A DNA stretch of 64,000 nt. It comes from Pontibaca salina. GTDB taxonomy: Bacteria > Pseudomonadota > Alphaproteobacteria > Rhodobacterales > Rhodobacteraceae. The notes under the pieces were generated by a model. The model was not told where the DNA came from, searched no databases, and saw only the letters and a program-made list of their open reading frames with translations. The stretch covers positions 372,001 to 436,000 of the forward strand of contig NZ_JAEIJD010000002.1 in NCBI RefSeq assembly GCF_016307205.1, given 5' to 3'. The number at the start of each line of letters is the position of its first letter. Position 1 is the first letter of the stretch. Shown here piece after piece: positions 1 to 9,476 of this stretch. The position numbers and the translations under genes were made by a program.

Positions 1-997
1 CTTCGAAACTCTGTACCGCCGCCACCCGTGTCCAGACACCGCCCGACGCAGCTGGCTGTCGCTCCGTATAAAGACCCAGCAACTGGTTGGGCGACAGCGC
101 GCCGATTCGCGCCAGTCTTTCGGCCGCTTCGATCTGCGCTTTCCAACCGGCCACATCGCGTAGATCGGCGGTGGCAAAAGCGCGGGGCAGGTCGGATGTG
201 GGCAGGCGTTCACCAATCGTCTCAAACAGGCGAAAGGTCAGCGGGTCGGGATCGCGAGGCACCGGCATGGGCGCCGCATCTTCGAACAGGTCTGGATGAA
301 GAAACCAGTCTAGCAAATCCAGCTGTGCATTAGGCAGCAGCTCTAGCGCACGGGCGGTTTCCAGGATTAGCGCTGCAGTTTGCCAGTCATTGCCGCGTGC
401 GGCGCAGAAGATGCGCGCCGGCAATCCGGGAGCCAGAGCAGGCTTTTCGGTCAGAACGGCGCAGCTTTTATCCTCGTCCCCCGTAAGCAAACTGGTGTCA
501 AACCAGCGGGCGAACCGGGCGGCTGATTTATCGGCGCCGACGGATTGCACCAGTTCGCGTGCCGCATCGACCGCACCTAGATCAATCAGCCGGTCAAGCC
601 GGGCCAGCAAGAGCCGTTCCGCATCCTTGGCGGCGGCGGGCGGATTTGACTCGGTCAGCAGCAACGTGAACAGCAGCCTCTGCATCGCGGTAAAATCGCG
701 AACCGGTGCCGTAGCGATCCACCGGGTCAATTTCATGACATCGCTGCCCGTCCACAAGTCGGGTGGCAGACCGGTGGACGAGGGGGGAACAAGGCCGACC
801 GGCTGAATCGACGAACCCAGCGGGCTGACTCGGACTTCGGGCTCACGGCCTGAGGTGCTGACCGGCGGTTCCAGAAGGACCGGACCGGAATATTCCGCCA
901 TTTCAGGATCTTTCAGCCAATCAATGGCTGACAGCGGTTGCTCTGCCGCCACAGTCAGCGGCATCAGCACGGCCAAAAGTGCCGCCTTATTGCGCAT
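1..997 (-). CDS. Partial exported hypothetical protein (C-terminus off the window)
   Basis: The minus strand is open from an ATG at 997 to the window edge, giving about 332 residues without a stop. The N-terminus (MRNKAALLAVLMPLTVAAEQ) looks like a signal peptide cleaved after an Ala-x-Ala type site, so the protein is probably periplasmic or outer-membrane associated. The remainder is Ala/Leu/Arg-rich and mainly helical with no motif I recognise. The start overlaps the end of the small membrane-peptide gene by 11 bases, so the two are probably co-transcribed and translationally coupled. Function unknown. Confidence 0.75.
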   Translation of the reverse strand, partial: MRNKAALLAVLMPLTVAAEQPLSAIDWLKDPEMAEYSGPVLLEPPVSTSGREPEVRVSPLGSSIQPVGLVPPSSTGLPPDLWTGSDVMKLTRWIATAPVRDFTAMQRLLFTLLLTESNPPAAAKDAERLLLARLDRLIDLGAVDAARELVQSVGADKSAARFARWFDTSLLTGDEDKSCAVLTEKPALAPGLPARIFCAARGNDWQTAALILETARALELLPNAQLDLLDWFLHPDLFEDAAPMPVPRDPDPLTFRLFETIGERLPTSDLPRAFATADLRDVAGWKAQIEAAERLARIGALSPNQLLGLYTERQPAASGGVWTRVAAVQSFE

Positions 998-1136
998 CCA
1001 GCGTCACCGGTTGGCGTATCTCGGATTGCGGTGCGTCGAAATCAACGCCGAACCACGGCCCGAGATAGACATAAGCTACGACACCGATACCTATAAGAAT
1101 GATCAAATAGATCAGGAATTTGAAGATTTTGCTCAT
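987..1136 (-). CDS. Small single-pass membrane peptide, 49 aa
   Basis: This 49-residue protein has a Lys-rich start (MSKIFKF), one strongly hydrophobic segment at about residues 6-27 (LIYLIILIGIGVVAYVYLG) and an acidic, polar tail. The predicted topology is a single membrane span with a short exported tail. An upstream in-frame Met at 1172 exists, but the extra residues are charged and would spoil the N-terminus, so 1136 is preferred. It overlaps the next minus-strand gene, with which it probably forms an operon. It lies divergent to aroK. No function is recognised. Confidence 0.6.
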   Translation of the reverse strand: MSKIFKFLIYLIILIGIGVVAYVYLGPWFGVDFDAPQSEIRQPVTLDAQ

Positions 1137-1204
1137 GTGGCCCTCACTGCCCGCTGCCGCGTTTTTGCGCAACTTGTATATGGCCTTTTGTGCATTATCA
1201 CGTC

Positions 1205-1813
1205 ATGCAAGACAACATGTGCGAGACAGAACAAAACAGCGACCGGAGCGCGGCAGCATCACCGCCGGGCAGGTTGAAAAAAACGGTTGTCATGGTCGGC
1301 ATGATGGGGGCGGGCAAAACTGCGGTAGGCCGGGCCTTGGCCGCCCGTTTGGATGTGCCGTTTCTGGACAGCGATGCCGAGATCGAGGTTGCTGCTAACC
1401 GGACGATTCCCGAAATTTTCGCCAATGAAGGCGAGGCGTTCTTTCGCGACAAGGAAAGCCGGGTGATCGCGCGGCTTTTGCAGCGCCCCCAGCATGGGGT
1501 TTTATCCACCGGCGGCGGCGCGTTCCTGAGCGCGACCAACCGGCAGATGATCTCGCTTTATGGGGTGTCGGTCTGGCTGCAGGCGGATCTTGAGGTGCTA
1601 TGGAATCGGGTGCGCCATCGCGATACCCGCCCGTTGCTGCGCACCGCTGATCCGCGCGCGACGCTGGCCGCGCTTTACGATTCTCGCGTGCCGCTTTATG
1701 CCAAGGCTGATCTGGCGGTGAACTCGGATGGACAGGCCGCGATCGAAGACATGGTTGACCGGGTGCTGGCGGCGCTGGCCGCGCGCCCCGATGTGCTGGA
1801 GCCGCAGGGATGA
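1205..1813 (+). CDS. aroK: Shikimate kinase
   Basis: The enzyme phosphorylates shikimate at the 3-hydroxyl with ATP in the shikimate pathway, in the cytoplasm. The sequence shows the P-loop GMMGAGKT at about residues 32-39, the substrate-binding FLDSD with two aspartates, the STGGGA motif, and the lid arginine in RDTRPLL. The first roughly 25 residues are polar and not part of the kinase fold. No convincing ribosome-binding site separates the candidate starts (GTG 1190, ATG 1205, ATG 1217), so the start is uncertain. The last codons overlap aroB by four bases (ATGA), a coupled arrangement common in Rhodobacterales. Confidence 0.93.
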   Translation: MQDNMCETEQNSDRSAAASPPGRLKKTVVMVGMMGAGKTAVGRALAARLDVPFLDSDAEIEVAANRTIPEIFANEGEAFFRDKESRVIARLLQRPQHGVLSTGGGAFLSATNRQMISLYGVSVWLQADLEVLWNRVRHRDTRPLLRTADPRATLAALYDSRVPLYAKADLAVNSDGQAAIEDMVDRVLAALAARPDVLEPQG

Positions 1814-2931
1814 GACAAACCGTACATGTGCCGTTGGGCGCACGCGCCTATGACGTAGAAATCGGCCCCGGCCTGATCGGGAAAGCGGGCGCTTTCATCG
1901 CGCCGCTGCTGACTCGTCGGCGCGTGACGGTCCTGACTGATGAAACCGTGGCCGCGCTGCATCTGGAGTCTTTGCGCGCCGGGTTGGCGCGCGCGGATAT
2001 CGACATGCAGGCGCTGGCGCTGCCGCCAGGCGAGGGGACCAAGTCCTGGCCGCAGTTCACCCGCGCCGTGGAGTGGCTGCTGGAGCAAAAGGTCGAGCGG
2101 AGCGACATCGTGATAGCGCTGGGCGGCGGGGTGATCGGCGATCTGGCGGGATTCGCGGCGGCGGTACTGCGCCGCGGCGTGCGCTTCGTGCAGATTCCGA
2201 CCTCGCTTCTGGCGCAAGTGGACAGTTCCGTGGGCGGCAAGACGGGGATCAATTCGGACCATGGCAAGAACCTGATCGGCGCGTTCCATCAGCCTTCACT
2301 GGTGCTGGCGGACACCGATGTTCTGAACACGCTGCCGCACCGTGACCTGCTCGCTGGTTATGGCGAGGTGGTGAAATACGGGTTGTTGGGCGATGCCGAA
2401 TTCTTTGCGTGGCTGGAACGGCACGGTCCGGCGTTGGCGGCGGGCGAGATGGCCGCACGGGTCGAGGCGGTAACACGATCGGTGCAGATGAAGGCGGATA
2501 TCGTCGTGCGCGATGAGACCGAACAGGGCGACCGGGCGTTGCTGAACCTAGGCCATACCTTTTGCCACGCGCTTGAGGCGGCCACCGGATATTCCAACCG
2601 GTTGCTGCACGGCGAGGGCGTCGCGGTGGGCTGCGCGCTGGCATTTGACTTGTCCGCGCGCTTAGGTCTGTGCTCGCAGGAGGATCCAATCCGCGTGCGC
2701 GCGCATCTTCGCGAGATGGGAATGAAGACCGATCTTACCGATATTTCTGGCGAGTTGCCCGACGCGAATGGACTGCTGGCGCTGATGGCGCAGGACAAAA
2801 AGGTGGTGGATGGCCAGTTGCGGTTCGTGCTTGCACGCGGGATTGGCACGGCTTTTGTCACGTCGGATGTTCCGTCTGAAATGGTGCGCAATTTGCTGGC
2901 CGAAAGTCTGGCGGAGCGCGCTTCAGGCTAG
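1810..2931 (+). CDS. aroB: 3-dehydroquinate synthase
   Basis: AroB converts DAHP to 3-dehydroquinate using NAD and a divalent metal in the shikimate pathway. The 373-residue length is normal for the family. Visible motifs are the NAD-binding GGGVIGDLAGF near residue 103, the PTSLLAQVDSSVGGKTG substrate segment, and the metal ligands in GEVVKYG, NLGHTFCHALE and LHGEGVAVG. The start ATG overlaps the aroK stop, so translation is probably coupled. The gene ends only three bases before the convergent M50 protease gene, with no clear terminator between them. Confidence 0.96.
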   Translation: MRQTVHVPLGARAYDVEIGPGLIGKAGAFIAPLLTRRRVTVLTDETVAALHLESLRAGLARADIDMQALALPPGEGTKSWPQFTRAVEWLLEQKVERSDIVIALGGGVIGDLAGFAAAVLRRGVRFVQIPTSLLAQVDSSVGGKTGINSDHGKNLIGAFHQPSLVLADTDVLNTLPHRDLLAGYGEVVKYGLLGDAEFFAWLERHGPALAAGEMAARVEAVTRSVQMKADIVVRDETEQGDRALLNLGHTFCHALEAATGYSNRLLHGEGVAVGCALAFDLSARLGLCSQEDPIRVRAHLREMGMKTDLTDISGELPDANGLLALMAQDKKVVDGQLRFVLARGIGTAFVTSDVPSEMVRNLLAESLAERASG

Positions 2932-2934
2932 CAG

Positions 2935-4014
2935 TCAGGCCCCGTCGCGCGTCCGCAGTACCATCAACTCGCCGATATTCTCGCGCGAGATATACCCAGC
3001 GAACCGCCCGTCGCGCTGCACCACCGCGACAAGCCCGCAGGGAGATTTGTGGATCTGGTCAAAAACCTTATCCAAACTGTCGCCCAGCCGCGCCACAGCC
3101 ACTTCGGTGGTCATGACCTTCCCCACCGGGCGCATCTCGTGACCATGCGCTAATGCCGAAAAAAGCGCCTGGCGATCCAGGAAACCGATGATGTGCCCGT
3201 CGTCATTCAGGACCGGGAATTCGTGTTGCGTTGTGCGGATCAGGGTGTTGGCGGCCAGTTGCAGGCTGTCGTCGGGGCGCAGATGTTCAAATTCTGTAAT
3301 CATTGCATCGCGCGCCTTGAGCTGTCGGCTCACGGCGCGCATCGTCACATCACTGCTTTCGGCATGGGCGGCCATGAAGACGAAAACTGCAATCAGCAAC
3401 AGAATAAGGTTTCCCGAGAGCAATCCCAGTCCAGCCAACCCAAAGGCCAGGATTTGACCGGCCATGGCCGCCGCACGGGTGGCGCGCACCCGGTCCATCC
3501 AGATTGAAAGCGCGGCGCGCAGCACCCGCCCGCCATCCATCGGAAAGGCCGGGAGCATATTGAACAGCGCCAAAAACAGGTTCAGCGCAGCCAGTTGCGC
3601 CAGAAACTCGCGCCCACCGGCAATGCTGGTGATATCCTCCAATTGCGTGACCGGTCCGACGATCAGCGCCAGAAATGCCCAAATCACGACGTTCACCGCC
3701 GGACCGGCCAGGGCTACAGCGATCTCGCGCCCCGGCTGCTCTGGCATGCGGTCCAGCCTTGCCATGCCGCCAATCGGTAAAAGCGTGATATCAGCGGTGC
3801 GGATGCCATAACGCCGGGCCATCAACACGTGCCCGAATTCATGGGCAACGACACAGGCGAACAGCGCCAGCACGAAGAATACCGACATTATCGCGGCTTT
3901 TGCGCCTGCCTGTGCATATCCGGCTGCACCTATCCACAACAACAATAGGAAAAATGTGGCGTGAACCCGCAGTTCCGATCCGAACAGCCGTCCGATTGAA
4001 AAGGACCAGCTCAT
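2935..4014 (-). CDS. Site-2 protease family (M50) with C-terminal CBS domains
   Basis: This polytopic membrane zinc metalloprotease resembles the SpoIVFB/Rv2625c-type site-2 proteases. The active-site HEFGH is at residues 58-62 inside a hydrophobic segment, and the second motif FPMDGGRVLRA supplies the aspartate ligand near residue 160. About five or six hydrophobic segments come first, and residues from about 240 form a pair of CBS-like repeats that in this family bind nucleotides and regulate the protease. The N-terminus (MSWSFSIGRLFG) is typical of the family, supporting the 4014 start. The substrate is unknown. Confidence 0.9.
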   Translation of the reverse strand: MSWSFSIGRLFGSELRVHATFFLLLLWIGAAGYAQAGAKAAIMSVFFVLALFACVVAHEFGHVLMARRYGIRTADITLLPIGGMARLDRMPEQPGREIAVALAGPAVNVVIWAFLALIVGPVTQLEDITSIAGGREFLAQLAALNLFLALFNMLPAFPMDGGRVLRAALSIWMDRVRATRAAAMAGQILAFGLAGLGLLSGNLILLLIAVFVFMAAHAESSDVTMRAVSRQLKARDAMITEFEHLRPDDSLQLAANTLIRTTQHEFPVLNDDGHIIGFLDRQALFSALAHGHEMRPVGKVMTTEVAVARLGDSLDKVFDQIHKSPCGLVAVVQRDGRFAGYISRENIGELMVLRTRDGA

Positions 4015-4273
4015 GCCATCTCACACGATCCTGTTAAGAGCGGGGTTATAAACGGATGCAGCAACAGTGGGGGGATGCTCCGTTGTCCTGCCTCTTTGTT
4101 GAAAACTATATAGCCGCGAAGCTTGAAAATCTACGTTTTCATGAAGGATCCGGTATTTGCATAGCGATATCGCTGCAATAGGCGGCGCATTGGTGCAGGT
4201 AGTTTTCAAGGTCTGCAAGATTTGACCACGGATCTGGATGGTGCCATTCTTTCAGCGGATGGAGGGCGGTGCA

Positions 4274-5308
4274 ATGTTCGAGGCCGTGATCGCGCTGTGC
4301 TTGATTGGAGCGCCGCAGATGTGCCGCGACGTCCTCTTACCCGGATACGAGGCCAGCAGCTCCGACGCCTGTGTGGAGGCGCTGTCTACCGCCGAGCTGC
4401 CGCCTGTTTCAGGTTTTCATGCCGGTCAAGCGAAGTGCCGACCACTGGGTCCCGTCGCCGCTTTCACACAGATCGCGCCCGGCGTGTTTGTGCATCGCGG
4501 CGTGATCAGCGATGCTGCTTCAGAAAATCAGGGTGATGTGGCAAATATCGGCTTTGTGATCGGGTCTCGTTCGATCGCCGTTATCGATACTGGCGGTGCG
4601 CGCGGCGTGGGAGAACGCGTTTATCGCGCGATCAGACAGCGATCTGATTTGCCGATCAGTCATGTAATATTGACACATATGCATCCTGATCATGTGCTTG
4701 GCACGTCGGTCTTTGCCGAGACAGGTGCTGAAATTCTCGGCCATGCGCGGCTGACAGATGCGCTGAACGACCGCGCGGAAACCTATCTCGATACCTTCGG
4801 GGGGCGAATTGGCGCCGCTGCCTTCATTGGCACCTCGGTTATCTTGCCGACAATCGAGATCTCCGAAAGCCAGACCATCGACCTTGGCGGGCGTGCGCTG
4901 GAGGTGCGGGCCTGGCCCACGGCTCATTCGACCACGGATCTCACAGTGCGCGACACCGCCAGCGGCATTTTATTCACCGGCGATCTGGTCGTTGACGAGC
5001 AAACACCATCGCTTGACGGATCCTTGATCGGGTGGCAGGCGGTTTTGGCCGAGATGGCGGCTCTCGATGTTTCGCAGGTCGTGCCCGGCCATGGCGGACC
5101 GCTGCTTGATTGGCCCGAGGCCTCGGCGCCGATGCTGCGCTATCTTGGCGTGCTGGGCGCGGATACCCGTGCGGCAATTGCGGAGGGCGTCAGCCTTGGC
5201 ACAGCGGCGGAAACTATTGGGCAGAGCGAGGCGGAGAATTGGCAGTTGTTCGACCTGTTCAATCCACGCAACGCCATCATAGTCTATACCGAACTGGAAT
5301 GGGAGTAG
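4274..5308 (+). CDS. Quinoprotein-associated MBL-fold zinc metallohydrolase
   Basis: This 344-residue metallo-beta-lactamase-fold protein carries the HxHxDH zinc motif at residues 135-140 (HMHPDH), a later ligand in TAHSTTD and a C-terminal GHGGP. An N-terminal Cys-containing segment precedes the fold. It resembles the SoxH-like metallohydrolases that accompany PQQ dehydrogenases (quinoprotein relay system type 2); that assignment is from family memory and context. The start at 4274 is chosen because GGAGGG lies a few bases upstream; an earlier in-frame Met at 4238 lacks this. It opens the PQQ island and is convergent with the next gene. The substrate is not established. Confidence 0.8.
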   Translation: MFEAVIALCLIGAPQMCRDVLLPGYEASSSDACVEALSTAELPPVSGFHAGQAKCRPLGPVAAFTQIAPGVFVHRGVISDAASENQGDVANIGFVIGSRSIAVIDTGGARGVGERVYRAIRQRSDLPISHVILTHMHPDHVLGTSVFAETGAEILGHARLTDALNDRAETYLDTFGGRIGAAAFIGTSVILPTIEISESQTIDLGGRALEVRAWPTAHSTTDLTVRDTASGILFTGDLVVDEQTPSLDGSLIGWQAVLAEMAALDVSQVVPGHGGPLLDWPEASAPMLRYLGVLGADTRAAIAEGVSLGTAAETIGQSEAENWQLFDLFNPRNAIIVYTELEWE

Positions 5309-5315
5309 TGCTACT

Positions 5316-5930
5316 CTACTCGGATACTGGCTCTAGTAAAAGTTGCGCTATCGCGTAAAGCCGCTGTTCCAGCAGAACCGGCGTTTCGCAGACATAGGTC
5401 AGAGAATGGGCCCGGTCCCGATAAACGCGCTCGTCCCAAGCGATTTGCTGTTTCAGGCTTTTGATAGCGTCTTGGTCGGGCGCAGTTGCCGCCGTCAAGC
5501 TGTCCATCTTGGTGCGGGCCTCGTCGATCCTTTTGGCCAGTGCGACCTGTTTTTGCGCATACTTATCGATACCTGTGATCAATCTGCGGCGATCGTGGTT
5601 GATTTTGTCGAAGATGTGCCAGAACACCTGTCCCATATCGGTTGGTGTCACCTCTGGGTGGTTTTTTACAAATTGTGTGATTAGGGCCTTGGCCTCATCC
5701 AGACCGACGCGCCGCAACTCTAGTTTTGCGGCCAGATCGGCAGCGTCCGCTGCGATTTCCTCATGCAGTGGCGTCGCTTCGATTGGATGCGGCCACATTA
5801 GGCCCGCTGATAGGGACACAACCTTGCGCTGGACGCAGGGCCACATTGGATCGCTGCCACTTGCGGCAGTGGCAGGGACAGGGGCGATGAGGGCAACCAG
5901 TAGCAGGCGAAAAACTTGCGATCGGCTCAT
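5316..5930 (-). CDS. Exported hypothetical protein of the PQQ island
   Basis: The 204-residue product has a clear signal peptide (about residues 1-22, ending near PATAAS) and a mature part rich in helices and charged residues. Residues roughly 110-175 (repeated Lys/Asp/Gln patterns) look able to form a coiled coil. Only two cysteines occur in the mature protein, one in WPCVQR and one in YVCETP, far apart, suggesting a possible disulfide. No enzymatic motif is visible. It lies between a quinoprotein-type metallohydrolase and fghA-xoxF, which suggests, but does not show, a periplasmic role connected with PQQ enzymes. Confidence 0.7.
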   Translation of the reverse strand: MSRSQVFRLLLVALIAPVPATAASGSDPMWPCVQRKVVSLSAGLMWPHPIEATPLHEEIAADAADLAAKLELRRVGLDEAKALITQFVKNHPEVTPTDMGQVFWHIFDKINHDRRRLITGIDKYAQKQVALAKRIDEARTKMDSLTAATAPDQDAIKSLKQQIAWDERVYRDRAHSLTYVCETPVLLEQRLYAIAQLLLEPVSE

Positions 5931-6099
5931 TACTGGAAACTCCTCTGGCAGGTCAGAGTATTCTTTGCAGAACCGCCCTTGGGGGAAACATACACCAAGG
6001 TCTCAATTGTCTAAAAACCGCCATTATTTATAGTTTTTTTACAATCCGCCGAGCGGACAAAGCGCCTAACCGCGCGGCCGCGAGTTATCGGGGAGCATG

Positions 6100-6960
6100 A
6101 TGAAGATCGCTTCGCAGAGCAAGTGTTTCGGAGGGGAGATGACCGTGTTTCGGCATCAATCCGACAGCTGTGAAGCGGAAATGAGCTTTTCAGTCTACCT
6201 GCCGCCACAGGCGCAATCGGGACCCGTGCCGTTACTGTGGTTTCTTTCGGGTCTGACCTGCAATCATGAAAACGCCATGACAAAGGGCGGTTTTCAACAG
6301 CACGCGGCGCGCGATGGCATTGCGTTGATTTTTCCTGATACGTCGCCGCGCGGCGAAGATGTGGCCGATGACGAAGCCTACGATCTGGGGGTTGGGGCAA
6401 GCTTTTACGTCAATGCAACGCAAGAACCGTGGAAGCGGCACTTCCAGATGTATGACTACATTGTAAAGGATTTGCGCGCGGCGGTTCAGGCCGAACTACC
6501 GGTCACCGACCGACACGGGATTACCGGGCACTCGATGGGCGGGCACGGGGCGCTTGTGATCGCGCTGCGCAACCCGGATCTGTTCCAATCGGTCTCGGTT
6601 TTCGCGCCAATTGCGAACCCGACCCAATCCGACTGGGGCCGGAAACAGTTGAGCGCTTATCTGGGCGAGGATGAATCCGATTGGGCGGATTATGACGCGT
6701 CGATCCTGCTGGACGAACGCGGTTGGCACAGCGACATCTTGATCGATCAAGGGACGAGCGACCAGTTCATCGAACTGCTGCGTCCGCAGGCTCTGTCAGC
6801 CGTAATCGCTCGCCGCCGCCAGCCCGCCGTGATGCGTCTGCAGGCGCGCTACGATCACAGCTATTTTTTCGTGTCCAGTTTCGCTGCTGATCACGTTGCT
6901 TGGCATGCGGCGCGTCTGAATGGGGCGGCGAACGGGGAGCATGAAAACATGGGCGCATAA
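6100..6960 (+). CDS. fghA: S-formylglutathione hydrolase
   Basis: FghA hydrolyses S-formylglutathione to formate and glutathione, the last step of glutathione-dependent formaldehyde oxidation in the cytoplasm. The alpha/beta-hydrolase signature GHSMGGHGAL contains the nucleophilic serine (about residue 145), an oxyanion region appears in FLSGLTCNHEN, and the catalytic histidine is in RYDHSYFF. The length of 286 residues is typical. Two adjacent ATGs exist (6097, 6100); the second is better spaced from GGGGAG. It stands just upstream of xoxF, as in Paracoccus, linking formaldehyde removal to methanol oxidation. Confidence 0.94.
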   Translation: MKIASQSKCFGGEMTVFRHQSDSCEAEMSFSVYLPPQAQSGPVPLLWFLSGLTCNHENAMTKGGFQQHAARDGIALIFPDTSPRGEDVADDEAYDLGVGASFYVNATQEPWKRHFQMYDYIVKDLRAAVQAELPVTDRHGITGHSMGGHGALVIALRNPDLFQSVSVFAPIANPTQSDWGRKQLSAYLGEDESDWADYDASILLDERGWHSDILIDQGTSDQFIELLRPQALSAVIARRRQPAVMRLQARYDHSYFFVSSFAADHVAWHAARLNGAANGEHENMGA

Positions 6961-7057
6961 GCGCGGAAGGGGCAATGACAAATGACCTGCCGGTCAATGC
7001 GGCAAACCAAAATACCGAGAGCGGTTCATTCCATAAGTTACCGAAAGGGAGGCTAAT

Positions 7058-8860
7058 ATGTATAAGTTTCTGACTCTGACATCTGCAATCGCATTGTGCT
7101 CGGCCGGGGTGGCCAGCGCCAATGAGGAGTTGCAGAAACTGATCGATGACCCCAACCAATGGGCAATCCAAACAGGCGATTACATGAACCAGCGCTATTC
7201 GGTACTGGATCAGATCAACAAGGAGAATGTGGGCAACCTGCAAGTCGACTGGACGTTCTCGACCGGGGTATTGCGCGGGCACGAAGGGTCGCCGCTGGTG
7301 ATTGGCGACGTGATGTATGTGCACACCCCGTTCCCAAACATTGTCTACGCGCTCGATCTTAAGGATGATGGGCGGATCATCTGGAAATATGAACCGAAAC
7401 AGGATCCCAACGTCATTCCGGTAATGTGCTGTGACACGGTCAACCGCGGCGTCGCCTATGCTGACGACAAGATCTTCCTGCATCAGGCCGATACCACTTT
7501 GGTCGCGCTGAACGCCGAAACCGGCGAGGTTGAGTGGAGTGTGGTCAACGGTGACCCGACCATCGGCGAAACCAACACTGCGACCGTCATGCCGGTCAAG
7601 GACAAGGTGCTGGTGGGTATTTCGGGGGGCGAATTCGGCGTGCGCGGCCATCTGACCGCCTATAACATGGCCGATGGCACCATGGCATGGCGCGCCTATT
7701 CGCTGGGTCCGGATGAGGATATGCTGGTCGACCCAGAAAACACCACCCATCTGGGTGAGCCGATCGGCGCGAATTCCTCGCTCGACAGTTGGGAAGGCGA
7801 TCAATGGAAGATCGGCGGCGGCACCACCTGGGGCTGGTACAGCTATGATCCCGAACTGGATCTGATCTATTACGGCACCGCCAACCCGTCGACCTGGAAC
7901 CCGGCGCAGCGTCCGGGCGACAACAAATGGACGATGACCATCATGGCGCGCAATCCCGATGACGGGATGGCCAAGTGGTTCTACCAGAAGACCCCGCATG
8001 ACGAGTGGGATTATGATGGCATAAACGAGAATATCCTTGTCGATCAGGAAATCGATGGCGAGATGCGCAAGTTGCTGGTCAACTTCGACCGCAACGGCTT
8101 TGGCTATACGCTGGATCGGGAAACCGGCGAGTTGCTGGTGGCCGAAAAATTCGATCCGGTGGTCAATTGGGCATCTGAAGTCATCATTGACCCAGAGTCG
8201 GACCAGCACGGTCGCCCTCAGGTCGTGGCCGAGTACTCGACTGAACAGAACGGTGAGGACGTGAACTCGACCGGGATCTGTCCTGCGGCGCTGGGCTCGA
8301 AAGACCAGCAACCGGCAGCATTCTCGCCCGAAACCGGATTGTTCTATGTGCCAACCAACCATGTCTGCATGGATTACGAACCGTTCCGGGTCAGCTATAC
8401 TGCCGGGCAACCCTTTGTCGGGGCAACGCTGTCGATGTATCCCCCCGACGACAGCCATGGCGGAATGGGTAACTTCATCGCCTGGGACGCCACCACAGGC
8501 GAGATCAAGTGGTCGCTGCCCGAGAAGTTCTCGGTCTGGTCCGGTGCGCTGGCAACGGCAGGCGACGTGGTCTTTTACGGCACGCTGGAGGGGTATCTGA
8601 AAGCGATCGATGCCCAGACCGGCGACGAACTTTACAAGTTCAAGACCCCGTCGGGTATCATCGGCAACGTCATGACCTACGTATTGGACGACAAGCAGTA
8701 TATCGCTGTCCTGTCTGGCGTGGGCGGTTGGGCTGGGATCGGCCTTGCAGCCGGTCTGACCAATCCAACCGATGGTCTGGGGGCGGTGGGCGGCTATGCC
8801 TCGCTTGCCGATTACACTGCCCTTGGGGGTCAGCTGACGGTCTTCTCAGTGCCCGATTGA
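7058..8860 (+). CDS. xoxF: PQQ- and lanthanide-dependent methanol dehydrogenase XoxF
   Basis: XoxF oxidises methanol (and often formaldehyde) in the periplasm and passes electrons to cytochrome XoxG. A 21-residue signal peptide ends at ASA. The mature protein is an eight-bladed propeller with the adjacent-cysteine disulfide at Cys124-Cys125, conserved [13 protein letters not shown], and the active site WDYDG with Asp318 and Asp320 (297 and 299 after processing). The second aspartate is the extra lanthanide ligand of XoxF enzymes; calcium-type MxaF has alanine there. A strong GGGAGG precedes the start. No mxaF, mxaG or mxaI lies in the window. Activity is inferred, but the assignment is firm. 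Confidence 0.97.
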   Translation: MYKFLTLTSAIALCSAGVASANEELQKLIDDPNQWAIQTGDYMNQRYSVLDQINKENVGNLQVDWTFSTGVLRGHEGSPLVIGDVMYVHTPFPNIVYALDLKDDGRIIWKYEPKQDPNVIPVMCCDTVNRGVAYADDKIFLHQADTTLVALNAETGEVEWSVVNGDPTIGETNTATVMPVKDKVLVGISGGEFGVRGHLTAYNMADGTMAWRAYSLGPDEDMLVDPENTTHLGEPIGANSSLDSWEGDQWKIGGGTTWGWYSYDPELDLIYYGTANPSTWNPAQRPGDNKWTMTIMARNPDDGMAKWFYQKTPHDEWDYDGINENILVDQEIDGEMRKLLVNFDRNGFGYTLDRETGELLVAEKFDPVVNWASEVIIDPESDQHGRPQVVAEYSTEQNGEDVNSTGICPAALGSKDQQPAAFSPETGLFYVPTNHVCMDYEPFRVSYTAGQPFVGATLSMYPPDDSHGGMGNFIAWDATTGEIKWSLPEKFSVWSGALATAGDVVFYGTLEGYLKAIDAQTGDELYKFKTPSGIIGNVMTYVLDDKQYIAVLSGVGGWAGIGLAAGLTNPTDGLGAVGGYASLADYTALGGQLTVFSVPD

Positions 8861-8886
8861 TCCACTCACTTTGCCTTTAGCTTCGT

Positions 8887-8912
8887 CCGACACAGGTTCC
8901 CACTTGTGTCGG
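8887..8912 (+). promoter_or_regulatory. Intergenic stem-loop between xoxF and xoxG
   Basis: CCGACACAGG (8887-8896) pairs with CTTGTGTCGG (8903-8912) around the loop TTCCCA, giving ten pairs with one G-U. No T tract follows, so it is not a classical terminator. It more likely stabilises the xoxF transcript 3' end or lowers expression of downstream xoxG and xoxJ relative to the abundant enzyme. Confidence 0.65.
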
Positions 8913-8942
8913 CCCCATGATGACACAATCGAGGACATGGAA

Positions 8943-9476
8943 ATGCGACAAATTCGGACCGTCCTGCTATCTGGCATAGTTCTTGGCCTTGCCCAGTCGG
9001 CCCTTGCTCAGGGCGACATGGCCGCAGAAGCGAAAGCCCATAACATCACCGTCGCTTATAGCGAGGACGGACGATATTTCACCGAGGATGATATTCCAAC
9101 CTACAACGTCGCCGAAGACGGCACGGTGGATTGGCAGACCTATTCCGGCTTTCGCCGCTATCATTCGGAATGCCACGTGTGCCACGGGCCCGATGGCGAA
9201 GGGTCAAGCTATGCACCGGCCCTGAAGAACTCTGCCGTCAACATGGATTACTACGATTTTGTAGACGTGGTGGTTAATGGGCGCGAACATGTGTCCGCTT
9301 CGGAAACTTCGGTCATGCCGGCCTTTGGCACGAACCGCAACGTTATGTGCTATCTCAATGACATCTACGTCTATCTCAAAGCGCGCGGGACCGATGCCGT
9401 ACCACGCGGACGCCCGGCCAAGAAAGAAGGCAAGAGCGATGCCATTCGCGAGGAAGAGAATGCCTGTATGGGTTAG
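8943..9476 (+). CDS. xoxG: Cytochrome c XoxG (cytochrome cL-like electron acceptor)
   Basis: XoxG is the periplasmic c-type cytochrome that accepts electrons from XoxF. The signal peptide ends near residue 23 (ALAQ), one haem-binding site CHVCH lies at residues 77-81, and a plausible axial methionine is in SVMPAFG (Met125). The charged tail is rich in Lys and Glu. The start at 8943 is picked because GAGGA ends seven bases upstream; the ATG at 8937 is too close. The gene follows xoxF after an 82-base spacer containing a stem-loop, and its end overlaps xoxJ. In Paracoccus the homologue is called cycB. Confidence 0.9.
   Translation: MRQIRTVLLSGIVLGLAQSALAQGDMAAEAKAHNITVAYSEDGRYFTEDDIPTYNVAEDGTVDWQTYSGFRRYHSECHVCHGPDGEGSSYAPALKNSAVNMDYYDFVDVVVNGREHVSASETSVMPAFGTNRNVMCYLNDIYVYLKARGTDAVPRGRPAKKEGKSDAIREEENACMG

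Noticed and set aside
6767-8458. A 563-codon minus-strand open frame opposite fghA and xoxF
   Set aside because: It is antisense to two well-supported genes, has His/Arg/Gly-heavy composition typical of a GC-rich shadow frame and no domain.
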